64,000 bases of DNA from Dugong dugon (GCA_030035585.1 CM057462.1:61414734-61478733); one strand, 5' to 3'; counted from the stretch's first letter, positions 10,271 through 21,705 are shown. Program-made: numbers and translations. The notes: generated by a model not told the origin, from the sequence alone.

Positions 10271-11739
10271 CCCAGGGGAGACAGGCACCTTGCCTTGAGG
10301 TTGGAACAGGGTCAAGGAGCTGTCACCTGACATGGCAGTGGCTGTGGTGGTGCACTGATAGGCTGGGCCCTGGGACCTGGCAGTGCACTTCAGCAGTCCA
10401 AGTGGGGACCCGAGTAGCCTGCCTCCCTGTAACCTTCCAGGACTCTAATCCCTCAGGGCCAGAGACACTTAGGGCTCTGCCAATGCATCCTGCTTGGAGG
10501 CCAGGAAGAGGCTGCCTGTCCCCTCCGATCACTCAGTTAATAACCAGGATACCTCCCTGAAAAGTTACGTGCTGGAAACCTCAGGTGAGACAAGGCCCCT
10601 GACTTTATTATCCACCTGCTTCAGGTTCCTTGACTGGTACGTATAGTCTCATCTCCATACCCCTTATGTTCCACCTGGCATGTGACCAGTCCAAGGATGC
10701 CCACGTATTTCTGCTTCTGACCCAGTTCAGGGATCAAGTCAAGAGAAGTCATTTTCATTGCAATTAAAAAATGAGCCACCATGCGAGAGACGGGTTCAGA
10801 TGAGTGAGTAGCGTCCACCCAGGAAGCCATTTCCATAGACCCCTAGAACTTTGTCTTTGGGCAAGACTCAGCTGTGGCTGTGTGTGGACCCCCTGATAGA
10901 TGAGGGGTGGTACAGGAGGTTGGCTGCCCCGGGCAGAGGGTTAGCTGAATCTTTTTAACTTGACAGCTATGGACCCTCCTCATTTATTCGTGTGCAAAAC
11001 CCAGGAAGATGTTTTGGATGATTGAAGTCAGTAGGAATTTGGTTTCCTCAACCTCCCACATCCCCTTGGTTCTACTCAGGCCATTTTCCTGCCCTCCAGG
11101 GAGTCCTCTTGCTTCTCTCCTCTCTCTAGCTCCTTAGCTGTCCTCCTGGAGATGCGGCTCCCCTACCTGGGTGGGCCTGGGTTCTGGGCTCCCACTGCTG
11201 CCCTCTTCCTTCCTGTACGTTGGTGCAGGCCCCCTCCTCAGGCCAATCAGGGCCTCCCATCTGGCCCTGGGCCCAGGGGAAGGGGCTGTTCTTGGCTCTG
11301 GACGTTCTTTGCCTCTAAACTCTTGCAGTCTCTGGGACCTCCCTGGTCTCCATGTAGCCCCACTGCCAACCTCAAAGCAGTCATCCCTGATGACAGCCTC
11401 ATGCTCCCCCGCTCCTTCCCCCATAAGACTTAACCCATGCCAGCTTGGCAGACAGGCGCCTTCCCCCTTTCCTGTCTTTTCATTCCCATCTCCCCCATTT
11501 GAAACTGGCCGTTTCTTCCAGGGCGTTCTGCATGCAATGTGAATGTCTGCCACTAGGTGGACTATGGGGTCTGGGCTAGAGACGCCTTGAACAAAAATCC
11601 TCTCCGTGGCTGTGGATAATTGCAGACATGTGACATATTTTCAAATCTGTGCAAGGCAACCACAAAACAAAAGGGGACAAAAAGCAAGCAACTAGGTGTG
11701 TATAAGCGTAGTGGTAGAATTTATTAAATAACAAAGCAT
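10271..11739. other. Non-coding DNA, no recognised element
   Basis: Mixed sequence. A relatively GC-rich section (about 11130-11560) has frames on both strands but no recognisable domain, start context or splice chain. I treat these frames as chance. Confidence 0.35.
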
Positions 11740-11959
11740 TAAACCACAAACAAACACAAATAGTTGTTGCAAATTGACTCCAACTCATGGTGACCCCATG
11801 TGTGTCAGAGTAGAACTGTGCTCCATAGGGTTTTCAATGGCTGATTTTTCAGAAGTAGGTCGCCAGGCTTTTCTTCTGAGGCACCTCTGGGTGGACTTGA
11901 ACCGCCAACCTTTTGGTTAGCAGCTGAGTGCTTAACCATTTGTACCACCCAGGGACTGG
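11740..11959 (-). mobile_element. AfroSINE
   Basis: Full-length reverse AfroSINE, close to consensus (CATGGTGACCCCATGTGTGT, TTTTGGTTAGCAGCTGAGTG, ACCACCCAGGGACT). AACAAAGCAT duplications lie at 11730-11739 and 11960-11969. Confidence 0.95.
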
Positions 11960-11969
11960 AACAAAGCAT

Positions 11970-13020
11970 ATAATCTCTAATGACTGCATATAAAAAAAGT
12001 GATAGCTAAGTTAGAGCAAGATGTAGAAATAGTCAAACATTTAGGTAAATCAGGCATCCTCATTAGCCTCATTAACCTTTAACTGCTGATAAGTAAGCTT
12101 AATTTGACTCTTTGACTCTTAACTTCTCCCATTCTAAGAGCAATTTAAATTTGGCTTCTCTGAGGCTTGTCAGACACGCTGGGTCCTCCGGTCAGCTAGA
12201 CAAGGTGTTAAACCCCTGCGCCTTTCCTTTCTGTGGCTTTAACTTCCCGGGAGCAGGAACCTTCTCTGTGATTGCTTTCTGCAGATCCCTGAAGAGCCCA
12301 TGCTTGCCTTTGTTTGTGCTCACCGCCCCTACATCTTTTCCCTTTCACAATGAAAAATGAAAGTGAGAGGGATCATGGCTACAGATGTGCTACATTTCCC
12401 CAGGGTTGTCTTTTTTTCCAGTTAAGAGAATAATTCCCTTACCCCGACCCCTTCTCCTGTCAAAACTCCTCAACCTTTGGATTTGTGTCTTGTCTAAAGT
12501 TCTAGTTTGGTTCTAATTCTTGAGGTCACCCAGTAACCTCTTGTCTTTGTGACGCTATGGCTCCTGTAACCTCTTCTCTCTGTAATACTACGCTCTGTGA
12601 TCAGGGTTTAGAGTTAGGGAAATTCCAAATTATTTTAGACTTAGCTTTTTGAAACATGATGAAAACTGTGTAGTGACATTTAAAAATGAAAATGCATGGT
12701 TTCCTCATAGGGAGATGGAACTACAGGAAATCCTGAGTGAATGGAGGATACAGTCTAGTCTAAGGGGTCCTGGAGCTATCGAGGGCCCAGGCCATAGACC
12801 CCCCACTCCTCTCCACTGCTGTTGTTGCTGTTTGCCCCAGAGTCCCAGAAACTTTCAAGTCCCAGAGCAGAAGAGAAACAGGGAAGGAGCCAGGAGCGAG
12901 AAAAGAGAGGGTGAGACAGAGGCCCAAGGCTCAGATCAATTTAACTCAATTTAGTTCAATATTCACTAAGCACCTACCAAGTGCCAGGCTTAGTACAAGG
13001 TGCTAGAAATTCGGAGGAGT
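11970..13020. other. Non-coding DNA
   Basis: Largely unassigned sequence. Around 12940-13010 a piece of the 'CACCTACCAAGTGCCAGGC' type belongs to an old interspersed repeat. Confidence 0.35.
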
Positions 13021-13160
13021 CCCAGCTACATAATTTGTGGAGTGCAGTGCAAAACGAGCATGCCGGGACCCTTGTTCAAAAATCATTAAAAATTTCAACA
13101 TGGTGACAACAGAGCATTAAACCAAATGTGGGTGAGAGAGGACATAGACTCATCATCCTG
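13021..13160 (+). repeat. Unassigned mammalian interspersed repeat
   Basis: TACATAATTTGTGGAGTGCAG, then CCCTTGTTCAAAAATCATTAA and AACAGAGCATTAAACCAA. I recognise this pattern as a repeated element in placental mammals but cannot name the family reliably. Confidence 0.4.
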
Positions 13161-13223
13161 AGGTGCCCTGGGGTTCCGAGGGACACAGTTTGAAAACCAC
13201 CGAAAGTAGAGTCAAAGACCTAG

Positions 13224-13508
13224 GTTGTTGTTGTTACCTGCCATCCAGTTAGCCCATAACTTATGGCAACCTCATGCACAGCGGAACGACACGCTACCTG
13301 GTCCTGCGCCATTGGGTTACAGACAAGACCGTTGTGATCCACAGGGTTTTCATTGGCTGATTTTTGAAAGTAGATTGCCAGGCCTTTCTTCTTAGTCCCT
13401 CTTAGCCTGGAAGCTCCACTGAAACCTGTTCAGTGTCATAGCAACACACAAGCCTCCACTGACAGACAGGTGGTGGCTGTGCATGCGGTGCATTGGCTGG
13501 GAATTTAG
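13224..13508 (-). mobile_element. RTE-derived short element
   Basis: Reverse copy of the short non-autonomous family also at 25.6, 27.2 and 32.8 kb. The (TTG)n tail is at the left, followed by the RTE-like 3' end, then AGCCTGGAAGCTCCACTGAA and GGTGGTGGCTGTGCATG of the body. Confidence 0.85.
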
Positions 13509-14261
13509 GTATAGGTGGTTCATCCGGGGGATGATTCCGGGAAGCAGGAGTGAAGAGTAGGGAGGGTGAGACAGGGGAGGAGGAGAAGCCAATGTAACAG
13601 TAAATTAGCAAGATTGCTTCTGGGGCACCGAGACCTCCTGAGAAAGCCCCAGAATCATCTGTCTGAAAGACTGAGGGCTGGGGCACTTCTCCACTGACTC
13701 CCAACCCCATTTGTTGAAGGATGCCCTCAGGGACACCATCTTTCCAGAATTTTTAAGTTGAGCTTTCCTTTCGATCAAGCAAGCCCCGAAGCTCTTGGAA
13801 TGTTAGAGAAAAGTCCTGGGGCAGAAGTGGAAAGATACCTGGAATGACCCTTTGAGGAGGGGCATTTCAGCACAAGATGAACCTAAACTCCCAGAGAACT
13901 GCCCACACAGCTGTGGCTGTGGCTGGAGGTGGGCTGAGAGGAGGTGACACCAGGCACCAGAGGTGTCTGCTGAAAAGCTTTGAGCAGAGGAGGGGCGTGG
14001 TCATTCTGCACGTTGAAAAGTTCTTTCTGGCAGCTGGTGAGCGTCGGGCAGTGTGGAGGTGGGAGCTGCCTTGTCTGGACCTCCAAACCCCTTGACGGTC
14101 ACTTTCTCCCTCCACTCTCTCATAATCAGTGCCAGGCCCTCGTCCTCCTGGGGTCTAGTTATTTCCTCTGCTGTCTCAGTGATCAGGGGACCAGGCCTGG
14201 GTTGATGAGCTCTCCCGGCCCAGTGACCTCTCTCGAGGTCTGAAGTAGCTGCCTAAGCAGA

Positions 14262-14520
14262 CTTGTGACTTGCCATTTGTCACTAGCATTAGCACTCGTG
14301 CGATGACCTGCCTGCTGCCGACGAGTGCCCGGAGTCCCGGAGAATGGGTCCCCGATGGCCAATGCGGATTTCCAATTTAGAATTTCAGCCCATTTACCAG
14401 GGAATCACCCCTAAAGAACACCATTTACTGAGCTGACATAGGCCAAATTAGATTTCAGATTCCACTGCTGTGTGCCGGTGACAGGCCGAGGGGGTGAAGG
14501 AGCAAGGAGGAAACTGCAGA
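14262..14520. promoter_or_regulatory. Candidate conserved non-coding block
   Basis: Repeat-free segment with a small CpG cluster and an inverted repeat GCACTCGT (14292-14299) / ACGAGTGC (14321-14328). It is followed by an AT-rich stretch with CCAATTTAGAATTTCAGCCC. Function is inferred from texture only. Confidence 0.22.
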
Positions 14521-14930
14521 CACCGCGTTTGCACAAGGAAGCACTTGGTCTCTTGTCTCTGATGGTCCCTCGGGGCTGATTTCCCCAAAACAGCCTCTGC
14601 CATTGGCTCTGCCTCTCTTTCAGTGTCTCCCTTGGCCTGTATCTGTCACTCTACCTCCTAACATCTTCCCTTCGTCCCTTTGCCTCCCTTTCTAACTTAG
14701 TTTCTCATTGCCCGTGTTTCGTTGTCTCTAACTTCCAGATCTTTTTCTTTGGGGCCCTGCCTCGTTCTCCGTCCATTTTCGCTGTCTTTTTTTATTCAGT
14801 GGATGGATGCCCCTAGTCTATATAATCAGAGGTTTGTGGTAGAGATGGTGCTACGTGTTCACCAAACCCTATTTCATCTCTCCCCTGGGCAGATTGGAAA
14901 ACTACATTTCCTATATCCCTCAAAGGGATA

Positions 14931-15120
14931 GGAGTCCGGGGTGGTGCAAATGGTTACTGCTGCTAATTGAATGTTTGGAAGCTTGAGTCCACCCAGAGGC
15001 ACCTTGGAAAAAAGGCCTGGTGATCTACTTCTGAAAAATCCACTGAAAACCCGAAAACCCTGTGGAGCACAGTTTTACTGTGACACGTATGAAATCACCA
15101 TGAGTTAGAATTGGCTGGGA
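14931..15120 (+). mobile_element. AfroSINE
   Basis: Forward copy with head GGAGTCCGGGGTGGTGCAAA and 3' end CATGAGTTAGAATTGGCTGG. AAAGGGATA duplications lie at 14922-14930 and 15121-15129. Confidence 0.92.
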
Positions 15121-15359
15121 AAAGGGATAATAGAGCAAAACCTGCAAAAACTGGAAACTGTGTAAGGCAGAAACCTGTCAGAGAAGGAAACGCAAGTATT
15201 TTTCACTAATAGAGAGCCATGGAAAAGCGGTAAGACTGTGTACACTGTAAGAGGTGGGAATCTTGTGAGACCTGGAACAACAAGGCAGCCCCCTTGAGTT
15301 CTGACTATAACAGGTCTCACTGTATTTAAGTTGAGGCTCAAAAGATGAAAAGAAGCCAG

Positions 15360-16085
15360 TCACTTGATGAATGGGAGGAGGATGGGAGGAAGCAGTCCAA
15401 GCAGAGGGAACAGCACGGATGAAAGCTCTAACAGCTGAATCTGAGGACAGTCAGAAGGCCAAGATGACTGGGTGTGGTAGATGAAGTAGTCGGTTCTAAT
15501 TCTGCATTCTCCCATGGGCCCATGTACATCTACACACTTGCCATGGCCTTGTGGTTAGCAGGAGCATGTTTCTCTGCAGTTTTAATTTAGGGCTTGAGCA
15601 TGTGACTTGCTTTGGCCAATGGGATGTTAGTAGATATGATGCAAGTAGAAACTTGAAATGTACTTGTGTGGTTGGCTTTGTACACTTGTGGTCTGCCAAT
15701 GCTAAGAGAAAAACATGCACCAGAACGAACCAGAGGCCCACAGGTCCCAGAAGAATGAGAAATATATATAGATCATTCTTCATGTTGGAAAGTTCTTTCC
15801 GGCAGCTGGTGATGACTGGGCTGCCCAGCTCAGCCAAGACCAGACTAGATCAGCAAAACCCCAGTTAACCCACAGACGTACCTGCTGTTGTAAGCCCCTG
15901 AGTTTGGGCATAGCTGGTTACACAGCGTTATTGTGACTCTATCTAAACTGATACAGTGAAGCAGAGCGAGTGACGGGGAGAGTGGGCTGGGATGAGGCTG
16001 CAGAGGCGGGCACGGCCAGTTTATGCAGCATCTCTTACGGCATCGTAGGGAGTTTGGATGGGAAGCCTTTGAAGGGTTTCACTGT
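15360..16085 (+). repeat. Ancient LINE-type repeat split by an LTR
   Basis: Left part about 15360-15490 (GGAACAGCACGGATGAAAGC). Right part about 15960-16085 (GGGATGAGGCTGCAGAGGCGGGCA, then GGGAAGCCTTTGAAGGGTTT). Both belong to the GA-rich L1M-like class seen at 5.3 and 41.7 kb. Confidence 0.45.
15490..15955 (+). mobile_element. MaLR-type LTR
   Basis: TGTGACTTGCTTTGGCCAAT, then CCGGCAGCTGGTGATGACTG and AGACCAGACTAGATCAGCAA. It ends with AAGCCCCTGAGTTTGGGCAT and CTAAACTGATACAG. These are typical internal and terminal landmarks of old ERVL-MaLR LTRs. Confidence 0.7.
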
Positions 16086-16235
16086 ATAGGTATAGGGCAT
16101 AGATAGGGGTTATTGATCCCATTGTATAGATAGGGAAAATAAGGCCCAGAGAATTTAAGCAAGTTGGCCAATATCATAGAGAAAGAACAGTGACAGAGTG
16201 GGGTCAGCCCCAGATCTATCTGGGACCGAAGCCCT
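16086..16235 (-). repeat. MIR fragment
   Basis: Reverse MIR core: CCATTGTATAGATAGGGAAA, then GGCCCAGAGAATTTAAGCAA and GTGACAGAGTGGGGTCAG. Confidence 0.65.
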
Positions 16236-16694
16236 GAGGATTTTAAGAATGGCTAGCAGGATATTCCCTAACACGGCCCCTAAATGGTTGTCTGAATCCC
16301 CCTCCCCACAACTTTGGGCAAATGCATGTGTCTCAGTTTCATAGTGTGACACTGCCTGATCTTGTCTCCAAGCTTTCGGGTGCTTCTTCCTCTCCCCGTC
16401 CTTCCCTTCCTTTTGCAGACTCTCCAGGTGACCACAGGCCCTTCTACTCCTCTTTGCTCTCATAGTCCCTCATGCTCCGCCAGCCCCAGCTCACTCTCCC
16501 TGCCTCCTCCGGGCAGCCATTCTATCCTCCTCTCACCACTCCCCTGGCTTCCTGGCCCCATGACATCATGTCACGATGGTTGTGGCCAGCGCAATCATCA
16601 GCACGATTACAGTCAGCCCTGAGAAAACTCCATACCTGCTGTCTCCTCTCCTACTTATGGGCTGCCAAATGGTGCTGAGACACTTACGGAGTTT

Positions 16695-16905
16695 GATTCA
16701 TAGGCTGTGTGGGCAGTGACAAGAGCATGGGGTTTGGCGTCTAACAGACTCAAGTTCAAATCTGCTACTTAGTTCTCAAGTTCTGCTACTTAGCAAGTAT
16801 ATCACCTTGAACAAGTTATTCCATTTCTCTGAGCCTCAGTAATTTCACCTGTAGAAAAGGGATAATGAGGTCTCCCTTCCTGGGCCTTTATGAAAATGAA
16901 ATTAT
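16695..16905 (+). repeat. MIR SINE
   Basis: Forward MIR with CTCAAGTTCAAATCTGCTAC, CTCTGAGCCTCAGTAATTTC and AAAAGGGATAATGAGG. There is a local duplication of the TTCTGCTACTTAG segment. Confidence 0.8.
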
Positions 16906-16949
16906 TTACTTTCGACAAATGGGAGTTATTGTAGTTGTTGTAGATGAGA

Positions 16950-18210
16950 ATGGTTCCCATCATCATCTGGGCCCCACTTCCTTATGTCCATCATCATACC
17001 CAGCTCTGTCTGTCTTCCTGTCACATGCCCCCAGTTGCTCGCCAATCCTTTCCATCCTCCTGCCACCTCTATCTCATTTCTACCACTGTCCCACTCTGCA
17101 GACAACCTCAACTTATCCTTTTCTGTGTAGATCATGATCAGCATATGTGGGCTCCCTCCATTCCCCCTCAGTGTTCTCGCCCCTGTCCCATCTAGAGAGG
17201 GGGGTACCTGTCCTCTTGGCCCAGGTCCCCCTACCCTTTCCATGAGTACCCTGGATCACATTTCCTCCTGCCAGCCCCAAGACTCTCCTCCATCTATTGG
17301 CTCCTTATGTCTTTATCTTTTCATTCACTTGTTTATTCATTCAATGTCTCTCCCTCTTTCTTCAGTTCTGAATTGAGCCCTCTGTCTGCACATTTGCTCA
17401 AGGTTTTCCCAGCCAAAAAGCCCTGTAGCAGCTTACTAAGTGGGTGCTCATTTCTCACCTTCCCTTCACAGCAACACTCTTAAGAAGCTTGTACACGTTT
17501 CCTGCTTCCCCACCTCCCATGCTCTCTCACCTGCTCCAATATGGCTTCTGTCTCCACCTAAGCCACTCTTGTCAAGGCCACTAGTGACCCACTTATCAAA
17601 TCCAATGACACATCCCAGTCATTGTCTTACTAGATCTCTTGGTGGCATCTGACACTGTCAACTGCTTTGCTCTTCTGCAAACTCTCTCTTCCCCTGTTAT
17701 GAAACATCTCCCTTGTCCAATATCTCTTTCTCTGGTTCCTGTAGTTTGCCTCAGGGATCGGTTCTTGACTCCCTTTCTTCTGTCTCCTGGGGAATCACAT
17801 AGCATCAGCTACCATTTGGCCTCTGCGTTGTCTTCCAAATCTATGTCTTCAGCCCAGGCCTAACTCTTGAAACCACTGGGAATCTCATGGGTGCCTAAAT
17901 TCATCATCTTGCCTTATCCAGACTTATTCTGCCATTTGTGCTCTTTCCATCAATTAGCGATACATTCCATCACAGTCCTTGGGTCAGAAATCTCATCTTT
18001 GTCTCCAACCTGTAATCAGTTGTCAGGCCCCATGAAGCCTCCCTTCCTAAGAGACATGACTGAGACTCTACCTCCTCCTCTTCCATCTCCCAGAAACCTT
18101 CCCTAATCCTCTAGACAGGCAGAACCCCTATCACATGTCTTTATGGTCCTCTGTACTTCTTCTGGGCAGTACTTCATCACACGTACAATTCAATAAGCCA
18201 TTATAAAACC
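16950..18210 (+). repeat. L2 LINE, 5' part of a split copy
   Basis: Long, diverged L2 in sense orientation. It includes the ORF2 region (GTCAAGGCCACTAGTGACCC, GGTGGCATCTGACACTGTCA). It continues on the far side of an RTE insertion at about 18841-18990. No intact frame remains. Confidence 0.75.
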
Positions 18211-18840
18211 GGGATGCTCCTTAGAACCAAGAATGGGGAAACTTTGTCTTGCTTACTTTGAACTTGTCATCAGGAGCAGAGGTGGATTATCCAATAGGCA
18301 AGGTAAGCATGGTGCTTACCTTGTTTACGAGATCATCTGTAGTGAAATTGTTCGCAACAGATTAGTAAGAAAGCACAAGTAAGCCCATACTTACCTTGTT
18401 TACTGGGTTTTCTGCCACCTGTCAAGCATTGTAAGTTTGAAGAGGCTTTAATTCTGTAAGAAGGTACTATGAGGTTGGGAGAGAGACACAGGCCAGCCAT
18501 ACCTAGAAGCAAAATCTTTGATGTGGTAAAAAAATGTGAAATTGTTCACTACAGATGATCTGGTAAGCAAGATAAGCACGATGCTTACCTTGCCTACTGG
18601 ATAATCCACCCCTGATCAGGAGGGATCAATCCCTATAAAAGGACATCATATTTGGTAAAGTAGAGGGTCAGCAAAAACAAGGGAAACTCCAATGAGATAG
18701 AGTAACACAATAGCCACAGCAATAGGCTCAAACATCAAAGATCATGAAGACGGCACAGGACTGGGCAATGTTTTGTTCTGTTATACGTAAAGTCACCATG
18801 AGTCATAGCCGACTCAATGGAAACTAACAATAACAACGAC
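18211..18840 (+). mobile_element. RTE 3' end inserted in L2
   Basis: Begins near GATGCTCCTTAGAACCAAG and continues after the hAT MITE with GACATCATATTTGGTAAAGT. It ends in GACTCAATGGAAACTAACAA plus an (AAC)n tail. Its sequence aligns with the 29.66-29.94 kb copy. Confidence 0.88.
18277..18614. mobile_element. hAT-like MITE with 8-bp target duplication
   Basis: 338-bp non-coding DNA transposon inserted in the RTE. Termini are CAGAGGTGGATTATCC and the complement of CAGGGGTGGATTATCC. The terminal inverted repeats match 31/33 and similarity continues to about 75-80 bp. Perfect 8-bp duplications ATCAGGAG lie at 18269-18276 and 18615-18622. An internal second right-end-like segment ends near 18420. 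There is no transposase frame; it must have been mobilised in trans by a hAT transposase. Confidence 0.9.
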
Positions 18841-18990
18841 ATGTACTTAATTATTTGATGTCTATCTCCCTGCCAGACTGTAAGCTCTGTGAGGGCAGAG
18901 ACTGCTTCTGTCCTGGTTTTCTCTGTATCCCCAGTACCTGGCATGGGGCCTAGTATAGGTTAAAGACTGAATAAATACTTGCGGAGTGCA
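18841..18990 (+). repeat. L2 LINE, 3' end of the split copy
   Basis: L2 3' end: CTGCCAGACTGTAAGCTCTG, GAGGGCAGAGACTGCTTCTG, CCCCAGTACCTGGCATGGG, AATAAATACTTGC. This completes the copy interrupted at 18.2 kb. Confidence 0.85.
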
Positions 18991-19479
18991 TGGGCAGCAA
19001 TGGGGAAGAATTCTAGATTGGAGAGGGGTGGATCAGAGACCTGGTGTTTGGTGCCTACACAGAAAAGCATAAAGTAGAATAAGGTGCAAACCCCTCGAAC
19101 CCATTACCTGCTAAAGCCTCTGAATACAGTGGCTACTGGGCTTTTTGTTCTATTGACAGGAGGCGAAGTAGCTACAAGCTCCTTAATCACCTCTCCAAAA
19201 CCACGGGGAAGCCTCATTAATTCCCGCAAATGGATGGTCTATTTTTCCCTGCTTAGGTCTCTGATGGACTGGTCTTCCTCAGCAGAGACAAGCTCCCATG
19301 GGCAAGAGCAGTTCTCCCCTGCTTGTGCAGAAGGGGACACCAAGCCTTGGAACCGGTACCCCTGGTGAGGCTCTTGGCCCAGCTGAATCCACTGCCTGGA
19401 TGGAGACTGGACCAATTCCTCATGGGACCAGACCACTGCTCACCTACCAGATGAGCAAAGATTTAAGGAGTTTAGTACT

Positions 19480-19580
19480 ATCCAGTGCTGCAGGGGAAAT
19501 GGGCATCCTCATGCACTGTTGGCAGAGGTATCTGGATAAATTGGTATAGACTTTTGGGAGTGAGTATTGTACACAGTTTG
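19480..19580 (+). repeat. Short L1M-like fragment
   Basis: CATGCACTGTTGGCAGAGG, then GGATAAATTGGTATAGACTTTTGGG resembles the mammalian L1 3' region. Small and diverged. Confidence 0.4.
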
Positions 19581-19584
19581 GTAG

Positions 19585-20000
19585 CTTGAGTGACTAAGTT
19601 CATTTGGAGCTAGACTTTGGCACTTGCCAGCTGTGTGAGCTTAGGTAAGTCACTTATCCTCCCCATGCCTCAGTTTCCTCATTTGTAAAGTAGGGATAAT
19701 AATAGTACCTACGCATAGGTTTTTTAGGAGTCCTTGGGTGGTGCAAATGGTTAAACGATAGACCATTAACTGAAAGGTTGGCAGTTCACACCTACCCAGA
19801 AGCTCCTCAGGAGTAAGGCCTGGCAATCTCTTCTGAAAGGTCATAGCCTTGAAAACCTTATGGAGCAATTCTACTCTGCACACGTGGGGTTGCCATGAGT
19901 TGGAACTGGCTCGACAGCAACCAACAACAACAACAACAACAACAACATAGGTTTATTGTAATAACAGATAAGTTAACACATATAAAGTCCTGGTTTAGGT
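19585..20000 (+). repeat. MIR SINE split by an AfroSINE
   Basis: Left part: CAGCTGTGTGAGCTTAGGTA, CCTCAGTTTCCTCATTTGTA, GGGATAATAATAGTACCTAC. Right part: TAACAGATAAGTTAACACATATAAAG. Confidence 0.85.
19726..19945 (+). mobile_element. AfroSINE with RTE-like (CAA)n tail
   Basis: Forward full-length copy with an 8-unit CAACAA-type tail identical in kind to the RTE LINE tails in this window. CATAGGTTT duplications lie at 19714-19722 and 19946-19954. The shared tail points to RTE as its retrotransposition partner. Confidence 0.95.
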
Positions 20001-20204
20001 CATCCTCTACTTGAACTGAAACACTTTAGAAGTCCCTTACTCCCCAACCTGGAGTCAGAGGGTTGCTATGGAAACCAAAGGGTGGAGGAGCAGGGTACAT
20101 TGACTCCTCTTTGGCCAGTGGGGCCTCCTTAGAAGTGGGACTCAAATATCCCCAGCTCTGCCTCACTGTGTGGCTGCATCTCTGCCTTAATGTCCAGGAT
20201 TAGA

Positions 20205-20330
20205 TGCCAGGAACTTTGGATTCTCATCCTGGTTTTGTTTCTGACTTGTGTGACCCTGAGAAAGTTACTTTTTCTCTTGGCCTCAGTTTCTCCATATGTA
20301 CGAGGAGGTAGTTGGCCTAAAAGGGAATTT
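20205..20330 (+). repeat. MIR fragment
   Basis: GACTTGTGTGACCCTGAGAA, then CCTCAGTTTCTCCATATGTA, in sense orientation. Confidence 0.65.
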
Positions 20331-21705
20331 ATTGTACATGCCACTTCACATGCTGGAGACCTGGATTGAGAAAGATTCTGAAGCTGTGTCTAGGCTTCAT
20401 AGGAAAGAGTTTGTGATTGATTAGTGATGTCTGCAAGAGATATGGGATGGAGGGTAATGCTATGTTTGTTTTGTATTAACCACCTCTAAGCTAGATGCTT
20501 CATTTCTAAGGGTTTTCCTTCCTTCTTGATATAAAGCTGTATATGCTATGAACATTCAAAATGAGACTTATTAACAATCTAGACATAATCTAGGCATTAG
20601 TCCCAGGAGTCTCCATTCACTGTGCTTCAATATTGACTGAGTTCAAGGACTAATGGCTTCAGGGGTCTTCTATGGCTCTGTCCCAATTACCTATAAACAC
20701 AGCTGGCAGTCACTGTGAAAGGAAGAGAGACTTTAGCTCTAGAGGTTGGAACCCAGAATGGGGCTGAGAAGCATGTGAGGGGTAGAGACTAGCCTGGAAA
20801 GAGGTTGGGGCAGCAAGCATTGTGGGATGCCTACAGCAGGTAGGCCTGGGAGGGTTACCTGCAAGTTTTGAGGTCTGGAGACACTAAACCAGGGCCACAG
20901 GGGAAGTAGGCAATGAGGTAGAGGCAGCCTGCCTTATAGGTGCACTTGGGGCTGACTCAGCCCAGAGCAGGCACAGTGGTGGGACATAGGAGGACTCTGC
21001 TATGGGAATTTCTTTCTGTGGACCTGGCCATATTGACCAAATTCCCAGCAGAGCTTTCTCCTGGACATAGGAATTGGGCAGGAAGCAAAGGCCAAGAAGA
21101 ATTCTCTGGGGTTGGGGGTGCAACCTGGAGGTTGGAAGCTCTGAAAGAGAAGTGGAGAGAGATTTTCTGGAGCCTTCTTGGAGGCCTGAGGTTGGGAGGT
21201 TGGGAGGAACTGAGAATAGAAGGGAGAGTAGAAGGCTCCGTTCCTGGTGGTAGTGGTTTTATTGGAGGGCATCTGTCATGGACCCAAGGGTTTCTCAGCC
21301 TGCAGCAGGCAGTTTTAGAATCGATAAAGTTCATAAGCACAGAGCTCATCAACAATTAAGCTCATGTAACCATCTCTCTCTTTATAAATTCATTGAAAGT
21401 TAGGAGAATGAATTTCATTGTTCTTTAAATTTATTGTCTGCTAACTCAGTCAAGGTTCTTTTAGTGACTTAATTGTTGCTGTATGCATGAACTCCTTAAC
21501 TCAATAGAAGTGTCAAAAAATCAAGTTGATAGGTTTTTAGAATTTCTTCTGCACCCAGCAAGTACCTTTTCATATCTTTATACAATGAACCATTTTCTGT
21601 ACTTATACCCTAAACATACAAGTACCAGACACAATCTGTAGAATTACACAGCTGCTGTCGTAAATAACTAAATTAATCAGACAGAATTGGACTGAAGGGG
21701 TCTCC
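20331..21705. other. Repeat-poor non-coding DNA
   Basis: No repeat recognised. The first part is mixed. About 21320-21640 is AT-rich with motifs such as AACAATTAAGCTC, TAAATTTATTGTC and GTGACTTAATTGTTGC, the texture expected of conserved regulatory DNA. Frames at 20940-21359 on both strands are mutually overlapping shadows. Confidence 0.35.
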
